Origin: Larimichthys crocea
Taxonomy: Eukaryota; Chordata; Actinopteri; Sciaenidae
Reading direction: 5' to 3'
Assembly (NCBI RefSeq): GCF_000972845.2
Contig: NC_040022.1
Coordinates: forward strand, 4,009,501-4,073,500
DNA length: 64,000 nt
Under the pieces are notes generated by a model. It was not told the DNA's origin and did not search any database. It was given only the letters and a program-made list of their open reading frames with translations. The translations under genes were made by a program, and so were the position numbers. Shown one piece after another: positions 24,900 to 50,000 of the stretch (the first letter of the stretch is position 1; every line of letters begins with the position of its first letter).

Positions 24900-27800
24900 A
24901 GCGTGAAGACCCTGTTAACATGCCGACCCCTTTTGATTGTTGCTGTCAGGTATTAATATTTGGGAGGGCAAGGCTCTCGATTGTTGGATGTCTTGTGTCG
25001 GTTACAGTTGCTGGTGCAATTAGTCTTTCAGCAGCACCGAGTGTGGAATTAGCAATTAGTTTCATATCCTTGTGTCACTGTCGTAATGAGTGTGTATCAC
25101 TGTGCAGATCATTGGGTAAAAGAGTGAGCTGGAACCTGTTGATGTGGTCAGGACTAAATTCAGGTGTAGATGTTAAAGGAAGCATTTACCTTCATAAAGA
25201 TCTGAAAGGAAGGTGATGCTGATATCATGAAATGATCGTACTGATATGTTTTACATATTGTATTGTTGTATTTCATTGCTATGAAAATGTGAGGAGACTG
25301 CCCTCACACACACTGACATGCCTCGCTGTGGTCCCGGGGCCCCTTCTCTCTGGTCCAAAGGGCTCTAACCCATGGCCTTTGACCCTCCCTAGAAGCAAAG
25401 CCTTTCTTTCCTGTCCTCCACCTCCTCCTTGAGGACCACACTCTTTTCATTCTCTTGGCTTCTTTTCTTTCTTCTGCTCTTTCTCTTCGGTCCTTTGTTC
25501 TGCTGGAGGCTGGTGCTGAGCATGGATTTAATGCCTTCACAGCTGAGGGAACCTCAACAGCTCCAGTTTTTACGTTCGACTTAAGACATTTTCAAGCTCT
25601 ATTGACAATGTGTTTCCATCTTTGCATATCAACAATGTGTCAGGGTTGGGGCTCTTGGAGCAGAATTCTTTCTTGTTTTGCTGGTGCAATTTTATTTTAC
25701 ATTATTCATTTCTAATTCTATTAATCCATGTTGTAATATGACTTGATACAACATATTGATAGTCAACATTAAGGCATTATATACGAATACACTTGAGGTT
25801 AATGATGTTGCGTTGATTTCTTGATGGTAATTCAGAATTGTAGAATTTTTACTGTGTAGTTTGTATTTTTAGGCTCAAGCTGAGGGTGGGGGGTCTAATA
25901 AGGCAGGTCACTCCCATGTTAGATGGTTTAAATGAAAAAAAGATAACTGATGAGTGAGTGAGCGCGTAAGCTAATGTGAAGCATGTTGTTTTGTTGTCCA
26001 TCCGCCCGCCCATCCATCTTCTTTGCACGCCCATTTCTGACCTGTTGCCATGGTTTCAGCCAATGGGGTAGGCCATGGGTTGGCAGGCGGTGGCGGTAGG
26101 GGTCAAACAAGTTCACTGTTGGTGGCTTGATGGGGGTTGGGATGCGTGTGGGTGGGTGGACGGGGTATTGGAGAGGATAATAGGGAGTTGATGTGTTGAT
26201 AAGGTGGAACTGTGTCTGTGTATGTGTGTTGGGGGTCATGAAGGTTTTGACGTGTTTGGTAGAACTTATGCAATTAGACATCTGTAAAAGAGTCCTGTTT
26301 TTATGTAGGTCTGGCAGGTTGAGAGGTGGAGTTGGTGATTATAGCAGAGTATTGATCGAGGATCAAAGGGCTCTTCCATTTTTTTAAATGGGGGATGTCA
26401 GGTATTTCAGATGCACAAAAGCCTATTCATGTGTGCTGGAGCCTCCTGGGGGTTTGGGTGGGGTTTAGAATGTGAGATGGTGATGGGGGTTGGTTGTTGT
26501 TGGGGTCTAGGGCCATTGATCCTCAGTTGGGTGGGGTGTGGGGTTGGATAAGGAGTGGTTAAAGATGGTAATGGGTGGTCAAGATGGAACGCTGCACTGG
26601 TTCACATTTCTACATTTCAATGCGAGCAGCTTCAGCCAAAAGGGCGAGGGTCAAAGGTGCAGCGCAAATGCAACAAATGGAAAACTGGTCTTGTGTTTCA
26701 AGAACTGGACACATTATTCACATTGATTTTTCAGGAATCCTTTAGCTGCAACCTTTTACGAATCACCTAGATGCCCTGTTCGTTTTTATATGTGGGACTT
26801 GAGCTATGATACAAATGAAAAGCAAGTTGTTCTGGTTCTGTTTATATATGATACTTTCATTAAGATAACTTAGATTTGTACTACAGAGATTAAACAATTT
26901 AAACCTGATTGACCAAACTGGGACTGACCAGGGCAAAGCTACAGAATCTGATTGAAAAACCACAATTTATAAAAATTTTCATTGTAAAATATCCAAGTCT
27001 GACAGTTCTCATGCGATCACAGGAATCAAAACCCAACAAGCTCACAAGAAAATTAAGCGTGGCTTTGTGTTGTTAATGTATTGAATGCTTAAGGGGGAGG
27101 AGGGTTGTTGTTGTGGACGTCCATATGCAACAGTGAAACGCAGCCAAGAAAACACATGCATCTGCATGGATATGGTGATAACAGGGAGCTGCATAACCAA
27201 ACCTGCTCACACATGGACATGAAAACTGATACGAGCATGTTAACTGGCAAAAATACAGTTTTAAGACGCACTTGCACACATACATGACTGCCACCCCTCT
27301 ATTCAGTGGACTATCCTTCCCCCACTGCGTGGGTGGGTGGTTGAGCAGGAAGCTGTCTCACTGCTTGCTGTTGATTCAGTGGTTTTCTCCAACAACTGGA
27401 GCTCAAGCCCCACAATGGTGGACTAAAGCAGATGGGGATGTAGGGTGAGGGGCGTTGGGGAAGTAGAGACGAAAAGCCTGCTGAAAAACGTGGGGCCCTC
27501 CTGCCCATCCACCTACCTGCAGAGATGTTTCGGTGGTCATGTCAGAATTGGAATTCGCAAAGCAGCCAAGAACAAAACGTTTCTAGCAGTTGATCTGGGT
27601 TCAGAGAGATAGTGGTACAGATGGTGGAGGGATAGCAGGATCTCATGGGCAACACATCACGATGATTAAAAACACAGAATCCCAACCCTGTTTGCTCATA
27701 CTCAACTGCTCCATCTGTGAGCAGTTGAGATGGAAAAAGGTTTGTTTCCAAAGAAGCATTGGGCCTCAAATTGAGTTTTAAATCCCAGTAGCCAAGTTAA

Positions 27801-29010
27801 CATTGAGTCATTGGTGTAGAATGAGAAACCGTGAGTGTTGGCACTACCAGAATGGAGGAGCAAAGCCTGGTTGGGCTTCACCTGATGTCTTATGGTGAAG
27901 CATGTACATTTATTTGCTAGAATTCCATAAAACTCATTTTAAGTCGTAGGTGTAAGTATATGGGGTACTATTTTTGCCCATGGTCTTTTGTTGGCAACAA
28001 TTATGTTTTTGTTGATGCAAGTAGGTGTTTCTTTGTGCTGAGATGTAAAAAGGAGTGTTTAGTTTCAGTAGAAAATAAAAGGCTTCAGTAACGCCTGTAG
28101 CTCACACTGGAGCCAGTGTACAGCTGCTTTTCTGGAGCATGGCCATGCATCGACACTGGGGGAAAAGGATATTGCTGTATCCTGACACACTGACATGCAT
28201 CGGCCCGCAAAGAAGCGTGTCAAGACATTACTGGTATGTGCTGAACCCTTTATACAATGATCGAAATAAAAGTAAAAGAGATGGCGCTTTTACTACAGTC
28301 ACGCAACAAATGAACATAGCCATGTGTCGAGTTGCACTTGCACGCCTACACAAAATGACAAGGCTGAGTTTGGGCTATGCCCATGACTGAGACTTCATCA
28401 GAGAAGGCAAACCCCATCTCAGACAGCCCCGGTCTAGTATGGATTACCCAGTTCAGTCCAACTCTGAACAGACAAAGAAGCTCATACCTGATTGTATTTT
28501 TTATCTTTTCATGAGGTGTGAAAACAACATTTCAGCAACCCATATTAATGATGCCAGCCCGTTTGACACAGCGTAATGCAGCTGACTGTGTGAGTGGAAG
28601 CGACTGGGTCAAACATAGCTGGACGTGTGTTCAGCGCCCCGTGTCATACACAGGGCCTGTGTGTAAGAATTAATGGATGGAGTGTGGAGATAGAGTTGAT
28701 TTAGTGTTCGTATAAACAGACTCTCTTCAAATCTCCACCTGTTTGTCTCTCAAGACACGTTCTGGCATCATTCAGCAGCCTCTTCTTCCTTTCACTTGCT
28801 TTCATCTGCGTACCCTCAGCTTAACACAACCGGCAAAGAGTTGGACCTATCATCGGTGCACACACATTCCTCATCTTACTCCACTAACATGCTGTTTTTC
28901 TTCATTCTTCATGTGACAAGCTTTAGTTCTTTCTGAGTCCTAAATGTTTCTCTTTCTCTGCACAGACTTGGCAACTTGCTAATATCCTCTTCTTCTTTTT
29001 CTCTCCACAG
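24900..29010. other. Non-coding stretch before the first recognised igf2bp1 exon
   Basis: No exon is supportable, including a directed look for igf2bp1 RRM1 exons. About 26060-26560 is unusually G/T-rich on the plus strand, with runs such as GGGTGGGTGGACGGGG. Frames such as 28139-28390 show no family resemblance. Confidence 0.5.
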
Positions 29011-41454
<12,444 letters not shown>

Positions 41455-42386
41455 GGGTCCCCACACCCTCCTCACATACCGTGGCCACCACCCCACCCCC
41501 CCACCCCCACGCCTGACGGACAGACACAGACACATGCACGGACGGACGGACGGATACAGGAGAGCGACACACGGACCCAGCGATAGACAGGGAGAGATAT
41601 AAAGAGGGAGGGAGTACGCCCGATAGCCAGAGAGAAAGATCGGCGTTTAGAGAGAGAGAGAGTGAGAGAGAGAGAGAAGATGAATAAAATCAAAAGATGA
41701 AATGAATAAAAAGAGGATTAAGATTAAAAAAAAGAAACCTGAGAACAGAAACCAGATGCCAGGCCAGAAGAGAGACTGAATGAGGATGGAGGGATGAAGG
41801 AAAGGAGGGACAGAGAGAGGGAGGAGCCGTGTCGTCCTAGTGTGCCTTGTAGGGCTGCAGTCAGCTCCTCCTCTGCTGCAGCATGATACAGATCCTGATC
41901 AGACAAGTTTAAACAACATGGCTGACGTTACTCACCTTGTAAGGATAGAGCCTTACCGCTGTTGTTTACACCTGTCCACAGGTGGACTGCAGAGGGGAGG
42001 GGCTGGCTGGACAAATCTTTGTTTCCTGAGAGACACTAGCGCACACACACTCGTTCCTCTGTCGCCCTCTACGGACCTCTCCAGCCATCTGCAGTCAGTC
42101 CTATATTTTAAGGGTGGTTTTTTTAAACATAGAGATATATGTATAGAAATGTTTTATTCAGAGCTATTATTGATAGAATGCAGTGAGGCAGAGCCGGGAG
42201 AGGGAGCAGGGAAACTGCTGCAGCGGCACGGGACGGATAGGTCAGGGGTCTGGCGTTAGCCCAACCCACACCTAACCTCCCAGCCAATGAGAGTTTAGAA
42301 GAGGGGCCGCAGATGTTAACACTGCTCTTTAAAGACTCTCTCCGAATAGCGGAGAGGTTAGAAGAAAAAAAAGGAGAATATGAGGT

Positions 42387-42394
42387 TGTAAATA
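42387..42394 (+). promoter_or_regulatory. Pumilio response element candidate
   Basis: TGTAAATA, exact match to the Pumilio-family consensus TGTANATA, within the predicted igf2bp1 3'UTR. A short motif, so chance is possible. Confidence 0.4.
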
Positions 42395-43269
42395 TATAAT
42401 CTTCATGTAAATGTTAAGAAATGCTGTGTCTGGCCGCCTTGCCTTTCTTCTTAAAGGGGTCTTCTGTAAATTTCCCAGTCCCCTTGTCTATATGTAGCAT
42501 AATGTAGCCTACAGCGAGGCTCGGGGCTGGGGAGGCACTGAGCTCCCCCTTCCACGTTTAGCCGTGTGGCGGAAGGCGCAGCAAGAGACAGTAAGGGGTG
42601 CAGAGGTCGCAGCTGGTCCTGCAGTTCTATTGCAGTGGCTTAGCTCACGTACGTTAAACCATTTAAAAAAAAAAAAAAAACAACTTTATACAAACAGCCA
42701 GCAGCTATGCTAGGTGGCTAGCGGCCCGCACCTTAAACGGCATATTTTATATATATTATATATATATGATATGTGAGTTAGCCCGGCCCCTCGGGTGAAT
42801 GTATTGAAGGCAGCGAGTCTACACCTGTATGAATAAGTCCTGCAATGACAGACAGACAAGGTGTGTCTGAGACTTTCTGCTCATTGCCTTCCTCCAGCGC
42901 TCGATACTCAAGGCCAGCCTTCTCCTCAGAGGAGCTGGGGGTCCTTAAGACCATCCCTGCATTGACGCCATCTTTGCTCACAAACATGGCCTCTGATGCG
43001 TGTATTATTAAAATGTTTAGGACTGGTCTTGGCCGAGCGCGGGAACCAAAAAAAAAGGCGAAGTCTTCCAAAGCTCCTTGCCTTGAGCTCAGAGAGGGTA
43101 AAATCAGTCGGAAGGGGAGCGGCTTCCTCGTTCTCTCTCCCAATCTGCCAAAGGCCTGTGGGCGGAGCCTCCAGACCTTGCCTGCGTATGATAATGAGGG
43201 GCGGGGTCTACGCCTGGATGCTCTCGCCAAGATTAGAACAGATTAGAGAAGAAATGAAAAAGAAAAAAC

Positions 43270-43277
43270 CTACCTCA
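43270..43277 (+). promoter_or_regulatory. let-7 target site, 8-mer seed match (site 1)
   Basis: CTACCTCA is the full let-7/miR-98 8-mer match, 1.8 kb downstream of the igf2bp1 stop. IGF2BP1 is an established let-7 target in other vertebrates. Confidence 0.6.
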
Positions 43278-44023
43278 GGGTAAAGTTACCTCAGTATTCC
43301 TAACTTTTTTTTGCTTGCTGGTGTTTTATATAAGAAGAAAAAAAGAAAAGAAGAGCTGATAGTCCTGAATATTTTTTATTTTTTTAAAAGAAAAAAAGTA
43401 TTTTTTTTTAGGTATTGTCTTGTTGCTTTGGTTATTTTTTTCTGTTTTTTTTGTTGTTTTTTGGTGTGATGATGGTTGAATGAGCTCAGGATGACGAGGC
43501 GGCTGTGTTCTTTCCCAAAGCAGAGAGAGATAAAATGCTGGTCTAGTGAGGAAATGGGTCAAGTGCCATTTTGCCTTTTTTTAGGTGAGGAAACATGCCC
43601 TCTGTCTTCCTGAAAGTGTGATTGGAGCAGCCGTTGTCTGAAACGGAAATATTGGCCAATGGGGAGTGGTGTTAACTGGAGAGGGCGGTCCTAAAGTGCA
43701 CACGGCGACCAAACTCAGAGGGGGCGACACTAATAACCCATCCTCCTCGGGTCACATGCGACTTACCGTCCTCGTGGCTACCGGCTCACCTTGTGCCCCG
43801 AAGGACCGCTCTCTCCTGCCTTATTGTGATGACATCATCATGAAGCCAAACATTATGAGAGGGCTTTAAGTGTGCAAGAGGTTACGATTCTCAGCCACAA
43901 AGAAGACACATGAGAGCGAGCTTTGAAGCCAGTTTTTCACCCTTTGCCTTTCTCAGCTGGAGGTGGGGAACTTGTCATATCAGAGTTGTGTTGAACGCAG
44001 CAGCAGAGGGCATTCTACCAACA

Positions 44024-44073
44024 CCCCCCACACACACACACACACTAACACACACACACACACAGACACACAC
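44024..44073. repeat. (CA)n microsatellite in the igf2bp1 3'UTR
   Basis: Interrupted CA repeats. Confidence 0.9.
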
Positions 44074-46099
44074 CCACAAGCCTGAACTAGCTCTGACTTC
44101 TCTGAATGTGAATATTTATTACCTGTGCACTGACCACGACACCTCAGATGCTCCCTGTTGGCTACATGTGTGCTTGATGAATGTGTGCGCACGCGTGCGA
44201 GAGCGAGAAAGCAAGTGCAAGCGTTGTGTATGTGCGTTTGTGTTCACTGGTTTTAAATGTTCATTTTTTGTCAGGGGATGTGGTTGGGTGAAACTTTAGA
44301 AAAAGCAGAAAAAAAGTAGGACGAGAACCTATGGCCCTCCGTCTGCGTTCCAACTGAGGGAGGAGGGAGAAATCCAAGAACCTTTGAAAAAAAAAATGGG
44401 AGCAAAAAAAAAAGCAAGAGAGTTTAAAAACAACATTAACACAGCTGAGTGATAGATTAAAAACCTGTATATAAGATGTTAAAAAAAGGTGATCACAATA
44501 CTTTTTTGTATTTTTGGAGAAATATAAAAAAAATCAGAATGGGAAAAGCCGTGTAGACAGGAAAGATTGCGCTAAGCCAAGTCACTGAAGGACACTGCCA
44601 GATAACTCTTTTTAATGTCTGACCTGCACTCGGCGTCATACACCGCCAATCTTCATCAAACGGCAAAACCCACCAGCTCACCATCAGACAGGGAAAAATC
44701 TATTCTATCGAGTCTATGCTTCCATTTTTGTCCAGAGGGGGTAACTTCACACTGCAACATGGTTGTCCCGTGTTAGGTTTCCACCTCTTTCCAAACCATA
44801 GAGCTCTGTTCACAACCACCAAGACACGCTATTTTAGGATTCATTATTCAGCCTGCAGCCATTTGGATTGGTTAGGATTCATTTCTTTTGTTTTATTTAG
44901 TTTATGACAATACAGCAAGCTTTATTTGGACGTGACATCTGGGGACGTACTGTTGCACTAATTGATGAAATATGTCGACAACGTCAAACTTATCAAAACG
45001 ACTGAGAACCTCCTGTAAAAACCGCCTGATGCAATTCTTAAGAGAAAAAAGGTGGAGAGTGAAGGAAGGAGAAGGAAAGGGAGGGAGGAAGGAGAAGGGA
45101 GGTGGTAGGATGTTCTGGGATGAAACGTTAGAAATAAAAACACCTCCTTTCTTACTGTCCTCCCTCTGTCCTCACACAAAACAATGTAATTCCTTCTCCT
45201 TTTCGGTTTTTCTGTACTCCAGGAGAAGAGTGAGATGTTTTTATTTCTTTTTATTATGAAAAAAAAAAATCATTTCATTTTTGGAGCGGGCGGGAACATA
45301 AGGGTCCCTCGCCCTCTCTTGCGCTGGTCTCCATCGTGTTCGTTTTGCTCATTTCTGTTCAAGACCTTTTTTTCGATTTTCTTACTTTAACCACCTTTTT
45401 TTTTTTTCTAGAATCGAAGTTCTGAGAAAAAAAAAGAAAAATAGTTGAATTGATCATGTTTTTGTTCTTTTGTTTTTGAATGCACAAATCTATTAACACA
45501 ACAGCTACTAAATAGGAATGAACTACTAACATGTAGCTCAGTACATGACAGTAACTGTGCCAAACACACAGGAAGGTGCTCAGTCCAAAATGCAGTAGGG
45601 AGCCATTTTGAGCAAATAACCTGTAATCACAGAAAAGGTCTTAGATAACATGAGTAGTACTCAGAGTGAAGATTACTACATTCAAATGGTGATATCTCAT
45701 CTTGGAACTGAACTCTTCTCTTCTTGTTTTTGTATGTACAGTAGAGACGATACACGTTATGGTCGTTGTGTCTTGGAGACGCACACCATTCATACTACTC
45801 CTGCTCTGTGGCAGTAAGACTGGCTCACACAAACCTAAGCCTGCAGCCCGACTGGGACAAAAAAAATCATCAGACCTTATGTTTCATCTGGTTTTCATCA
45901 GATCTGGGTCACTTCTAGGCCCAAAAGTGAACACTCTGTCCTTTTTTTTATGCAAGTTGAGTGATGTATTGATCAGCTAGGACAGAGTTTGGCGGTGTGA
46001 GGTGCCACCCAGTGGAAACGAATCATTATAGGTGCCAGACACTAAAATATAAGCATCGCGCTAAAATGATTTTGTTGTATCAAGCTTATTCCAAGACTG

Positions 46100-46440
46100 T
46101 TTAAAGGACCATGTCAGTGCATGTTTAGTCCCAGTTCTATAAATTAATGCTGACCATTTTCTAAAACATCACTAGAGGGGTTCGATCGTGTTTGGATTAA
46201 CCTGTTAGCAGGTGCTAACTGTTAAGCTGCTAAACATCCACTATGACTTACAGTTGCTTTATGAGAGCCGTGAGACAGAACCAAAACATTAAAGCTGCAG
46301 CCTGTAAAAACAAAACAGTGAGCTGAAAGGGGCTAAAATAGAACTGGATGCTAAAATGCTCCTGCATGCTTTAGAAAATGTTCAGCACTAATATATAAAT
46401 CACATGTTGGGCTACAGATTCACTGGTGTCGTCCTTTAAA
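46100..46440. mobile_element. MITE with 20-bp terminal inverted repeats in igf2bp1 3'UTR
   Basis: The left end TTTAAAGGACCATGTCAGTG matches the reverse complement of the right end (TTTAAAGGACGACACCAGTG) at 16 of 20 positions. The body is 341 bp with no ORF. Target-site duplication not evident. The superfamily is not assigned. Confidence 0.55.
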
Positions 46441-46781
46441 GATTGGAAGCTTTGAAATTCAGAGTTTTGGGCAAACTATCTTGCCTAGCTTCTTGTTTGT
46501 GGCAGCAGAGTACATCTTTGCTTTATAGACCTCACAACATGTAGCTCAACCCTGACTGACAGTAAAAAAAACAGACATGACAGACAGACAGACAGACTCC
46601 GAGCTCTTGCGAGGACAGTTTGCAATAAAATGGCGCAAACCTCCTCCTTTGTCGTGAAACCCCTCGTCCCTCAGCAGAGACAGGCTCCGAGTCTTGACAA
46701 ATTTGAAACAAAACAGAGAGCCAGCAGAGGGACACCATATGAGACGAAACAAACAAACCTCTTGACACATAACTAGGAACG

Positions 46782-46789
46782 CTACCTCA
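46782..46789 (+). promoter_or_regulatory. let-7 target site, 8-mer seed match (site 2)
   Basis: CTACCTCA, second full 8-mer let-7 match, about 280 nt before the predicted poly(A) signal. Confidence 0.55.
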
Positions 46790-47063
46790 AAACATAAGCA
46801 AACTCAGCCGGAAGATTGTTTCTTTTAGTTTCTTTTATTACAAACAGACAAGAGCAAACAGTCAGTCAGTCAGTCGGACGGACATGCAAGACAGAAAGGA
46901 CGGACAGTCTATATGTTACAGTCACCGTTTTGTTTTTGTTTTCCACTCTACGACTTTAATTTATTTTTCGGTTTTTGAAATTTTACCTTCCAGCTTAGTG
47001 ATGGGACTGTACAAAATAAATGAGTAAATAAGAAAAGAGAAAAAAAAACAACAAAAAAAGACA

Positions 47064-47069
47064 AATAAA
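47064..47069 (+). terminator. Predicted igf2bp1 poly(A) signal
   Basis: AATAAA is followed after about 15 nt by a GT-rich segment (GTTGTGGTGCGGGGGTGG), the expected cleavage-stimulation layout. Another AATAAA lies at 47015. A third let-7 7-mer (47439-47445) lies beyond this site, so a longer transcript is possible. Confidence 0.45.
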
Positions 47070-50000
47070 CCCCAATATGGACACGTTGTGGTGCGGGGGT
47101 GGCGTGGGCAGCCGGGACGAGGATTTAATTCACCTGTCAGGTTGAGTAACTTGATTGGTCCACATATTGTGGCCCGATCATAACGAGGTGTTAACTTTGC
47201 TCTGGGAACAGTTTCTATTTCACAAAGTTCAAGCTGCTTCTAGTCAGTCAGTCACTTAAATCTGAACGTAGTTTTTTTTGTTTGTTTTTTTTTTTCTTAA
47301 AATTCACCTGCCTCCGACTGCTAACATTACCCACAATCCTCCATCAGCTCCGCCGTGCTGCTCCACTTCCCCTCCCTGTGATTTCACCTCCTGAATCAAG
47401 GGGCACGACACCTGTAACCATGTAATTGTTTTGTTGATCTACCTCTTGGGAAAAAAATAGGTAAATGGTAAAAAAACAAAAAAATTCTTTTTGAAAAAGG
47501 ACACAAAAATAACAAAAAAAATAAGTTGCTCGAAAGAAATATAGGTAAATGAATAACTGGGTAGCGGCATCTCCATATACTGTAGTGGATAGTCTATTAA
47601 AGGAAAAAACTTTTACTTCTTCCAAAGATGATTTTGTTTTCTTTCTCCATTTTAGTTATTTTTCAAAGGATTATGAAATTGAAATAATCTTAAAGGGGGA
47701 GACAAAAACTTACCACCTGTTTTTCATTTTCTTCTTTAAAACAACCCAACATAAATGAGATTTCTTAGCTGAATTAGCATTCTCTTTCGTTCATTTCGTT
47801 AAACTTACATCTTTTTTTTTAACTTCAAAATATTCTTCATTTTTTATTTTGGTTGACTTCAAAAAAATTTTTCTCTCTTTTGTTTTTTTATGACAGCAGA
47901 TTGTATCTCTTGTGTTTGGGTGCATTTAGCATTTTCTTTCTCTCTGTGAAAAGCCTACATGAGTTAGAGCGCCCTGCGAGGACCTTCTACACTGATCCAT
48001 GATCTATTTTCACTTCTAATGAGTCGTTTGAAAAAGCAAAAAGGACCTGTTGTTTTAGCCGACTGTGTAGCTGCAGGTGGAAGGAGGGAGGCCCCTGGAT
48101 CGCTTTTTTTTTTTTCTTTCTTTTTTTTTCTTCTGTTTTTCTCATGCCGCTCTCAGCTGGATAAAACAAGACTAATCTGATCTGGGCTCAGCCTCCAAAT
48201 CTGAAAATTAAGATCTCCATGTGCTTTGATCGTGCGGCCATGACGACACAGCTGCTGAGATGAGTGTGAGAAGGTGTCGAGTCTTCCTCCTTCCACCAGA
48301 CGGCGCCTTTGGTCTTTACAGTATATGGACTTTCACCTCTGCCTGCCTGATTCCTTTAGTCCTCATCAACACTTGTTTTAAACTCCTTGTAAACAAAACA
48401 GAGCATAGATATGAATGTGTTATTAAAAGATGAGAAAACGGACCCTCGCCTCCTTTTGGTCTTTGTTTGTAATAATGAAGTGTCTTTAACCCTTTAAATA
48501 GCAAGCATATATGTCTCTAGGCCAAAATTACACTAACATTTTCTAAATTCAATTTTTTAACAAACAAGCTATTTCTATCTTTCCATGCATCATCTATTAA
48601 TGCTTTGTAAGTGTGTGAGGGCCTGGAGCTGACCCCGATTCCCTGTGCTGCCCCTACACTAGCAATAACTTATCAGCGATAAGATATTAGGAACTATACT
48701 ACAATTTTATATTATTACAGAAGGCAACCTGTACAGCAAAACCTTTAGATCTTCATAATAATTTACAGTACTCTGGTTTGCTCCCTCCTCTGCCTCATCA
48801 CCAGAGCTACCATTCAAATCCTCACACTGTTCCTGTAGGTACAGCTCATTTTCCTTACTCGCCTTTTCTTGAACTTTAAAAAAACGCCCATATATATAGA
48901 TTATCTGTAGAGTATAGGCCTCAAAACACAAGTATGTATGTGAGCGAATAATGATCCTACTAAGAAAAAAAGCAATGTAAAAATATTGTTTATCAATTTA
49001 TTATTTTTTGGGGCATAAACAAGACTGACAAAACTGATCACACAGTAAACTGAGATTTATTTTTTTACAGTAAAAGCGAAATAAGACATCACATGTGAAA
49101 CATGATCAATAAAACAACTGGGTAGAATATACACAAAACATTTTAAGATGAATACTAATACTATTAGAAAACTATTTGTCACTTTAAAGTAACATGAAGT
49201 CAGATAGTATGTAGGTCTTTGTAGAGCCAGATCACACCCACACCCACAATTCAAGGTTTTTCTACTTACAGCGGAATAAATTCACAAAATGAGGTTTGTC
49301 ACAACTGTTCTTGTTCTCACACTTGCCCTCACAATGGATCTCCTCATTATTACTCTATTGTCAAAAAATATACTTGTATATCATGATAATATTATAATGA
49401 CATGGTGATTTCAACAAATATAGAATGGAATAATATCAGATTTATTATTGTGACAACAGTTTCTAATTAGAAAACTTTGTGTTCAGTTACCGTGGCTTCG
49501 CTAAGAATAGTCTCCATCAACTTGAACATATTCGAAATAATTACACTGTCACAGTTCACGCTTCATTGACGTCATTCAGTTCAGTCAGCCCTTTCACACC
49601 ATATTCACTTTGAAAGTGTGAAAATGTGCTCTACTGGGAAGAAATACTCAGATCCATAGTATATTTAAGGCAAGATCAGTCAAGTTTTATAGTCAATGTG
49701 TAACCTAACAGAGAATCAGTTCTGGTAAAAGAGATGAATAAAATAATTATTCTGGTCAGACTAATAGTAAAGGATTTACAACCAGACTGATTGATGCTTA
49801 GAAGACAAAAACCCTGGACCAGCAACAAAGCCTGTTGATGAATAAGCAGCCTTGTTTATCATAAAACATGCTGGTATGATTTGCTTTTGATGTCTGATTT
49901 ATCACCAATAATGTAAGGCTTATAAAATCATACATAAACCTGTTAGAGTATTACAATCAGTTTGATTTGTCTCGCTACAACACGTCTGAGTGGACAATGC

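Larger units (their letters stand above)
41455..47090 (+). other. igf2bp1: igf2bp1 3'UTR (predicted, about 5.6 kb)
   Basis: Starts directly after the TGA and runs to a strong predicted poly(A) site. Mammalian IGF2BP1 also has a very long 3'UTR under let-7 control. It contains two let-7 8-mer matches (43270, 46782), a Pumilio-type TGTAAATA (42387), a MITE (46100-46440), a CA repeat (44024-44073) and many A/T homopolymers. Open frames inside, including 42778-43246 on both strands, show no domain and are treated as chance. The transcript end is inferred; earlier poly(A) sites may be used. Confidence 0.5.

Noticed and set aside
28139..28390. 83-codon plus frame just before igf2bp1 exon 3, considered as RRM1
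   Set aside because: No RNP1/RNP2 motif and no match to the RRM1 pattern; no sensible donor in phase.
42778..43246. 133- to 150-codon frames on both strands after igf2bp1
   Set aside because: They overlap each other in the predicted 3'UTR and have no domain; GC content makes chance frames likely.
48487..48931. TTAACCCTTT near an acidic minus frame, considered as a piggyBac remnant
   Set aside because: No matching right end and no catalytic DDD region visible; the frame is too short to assign.
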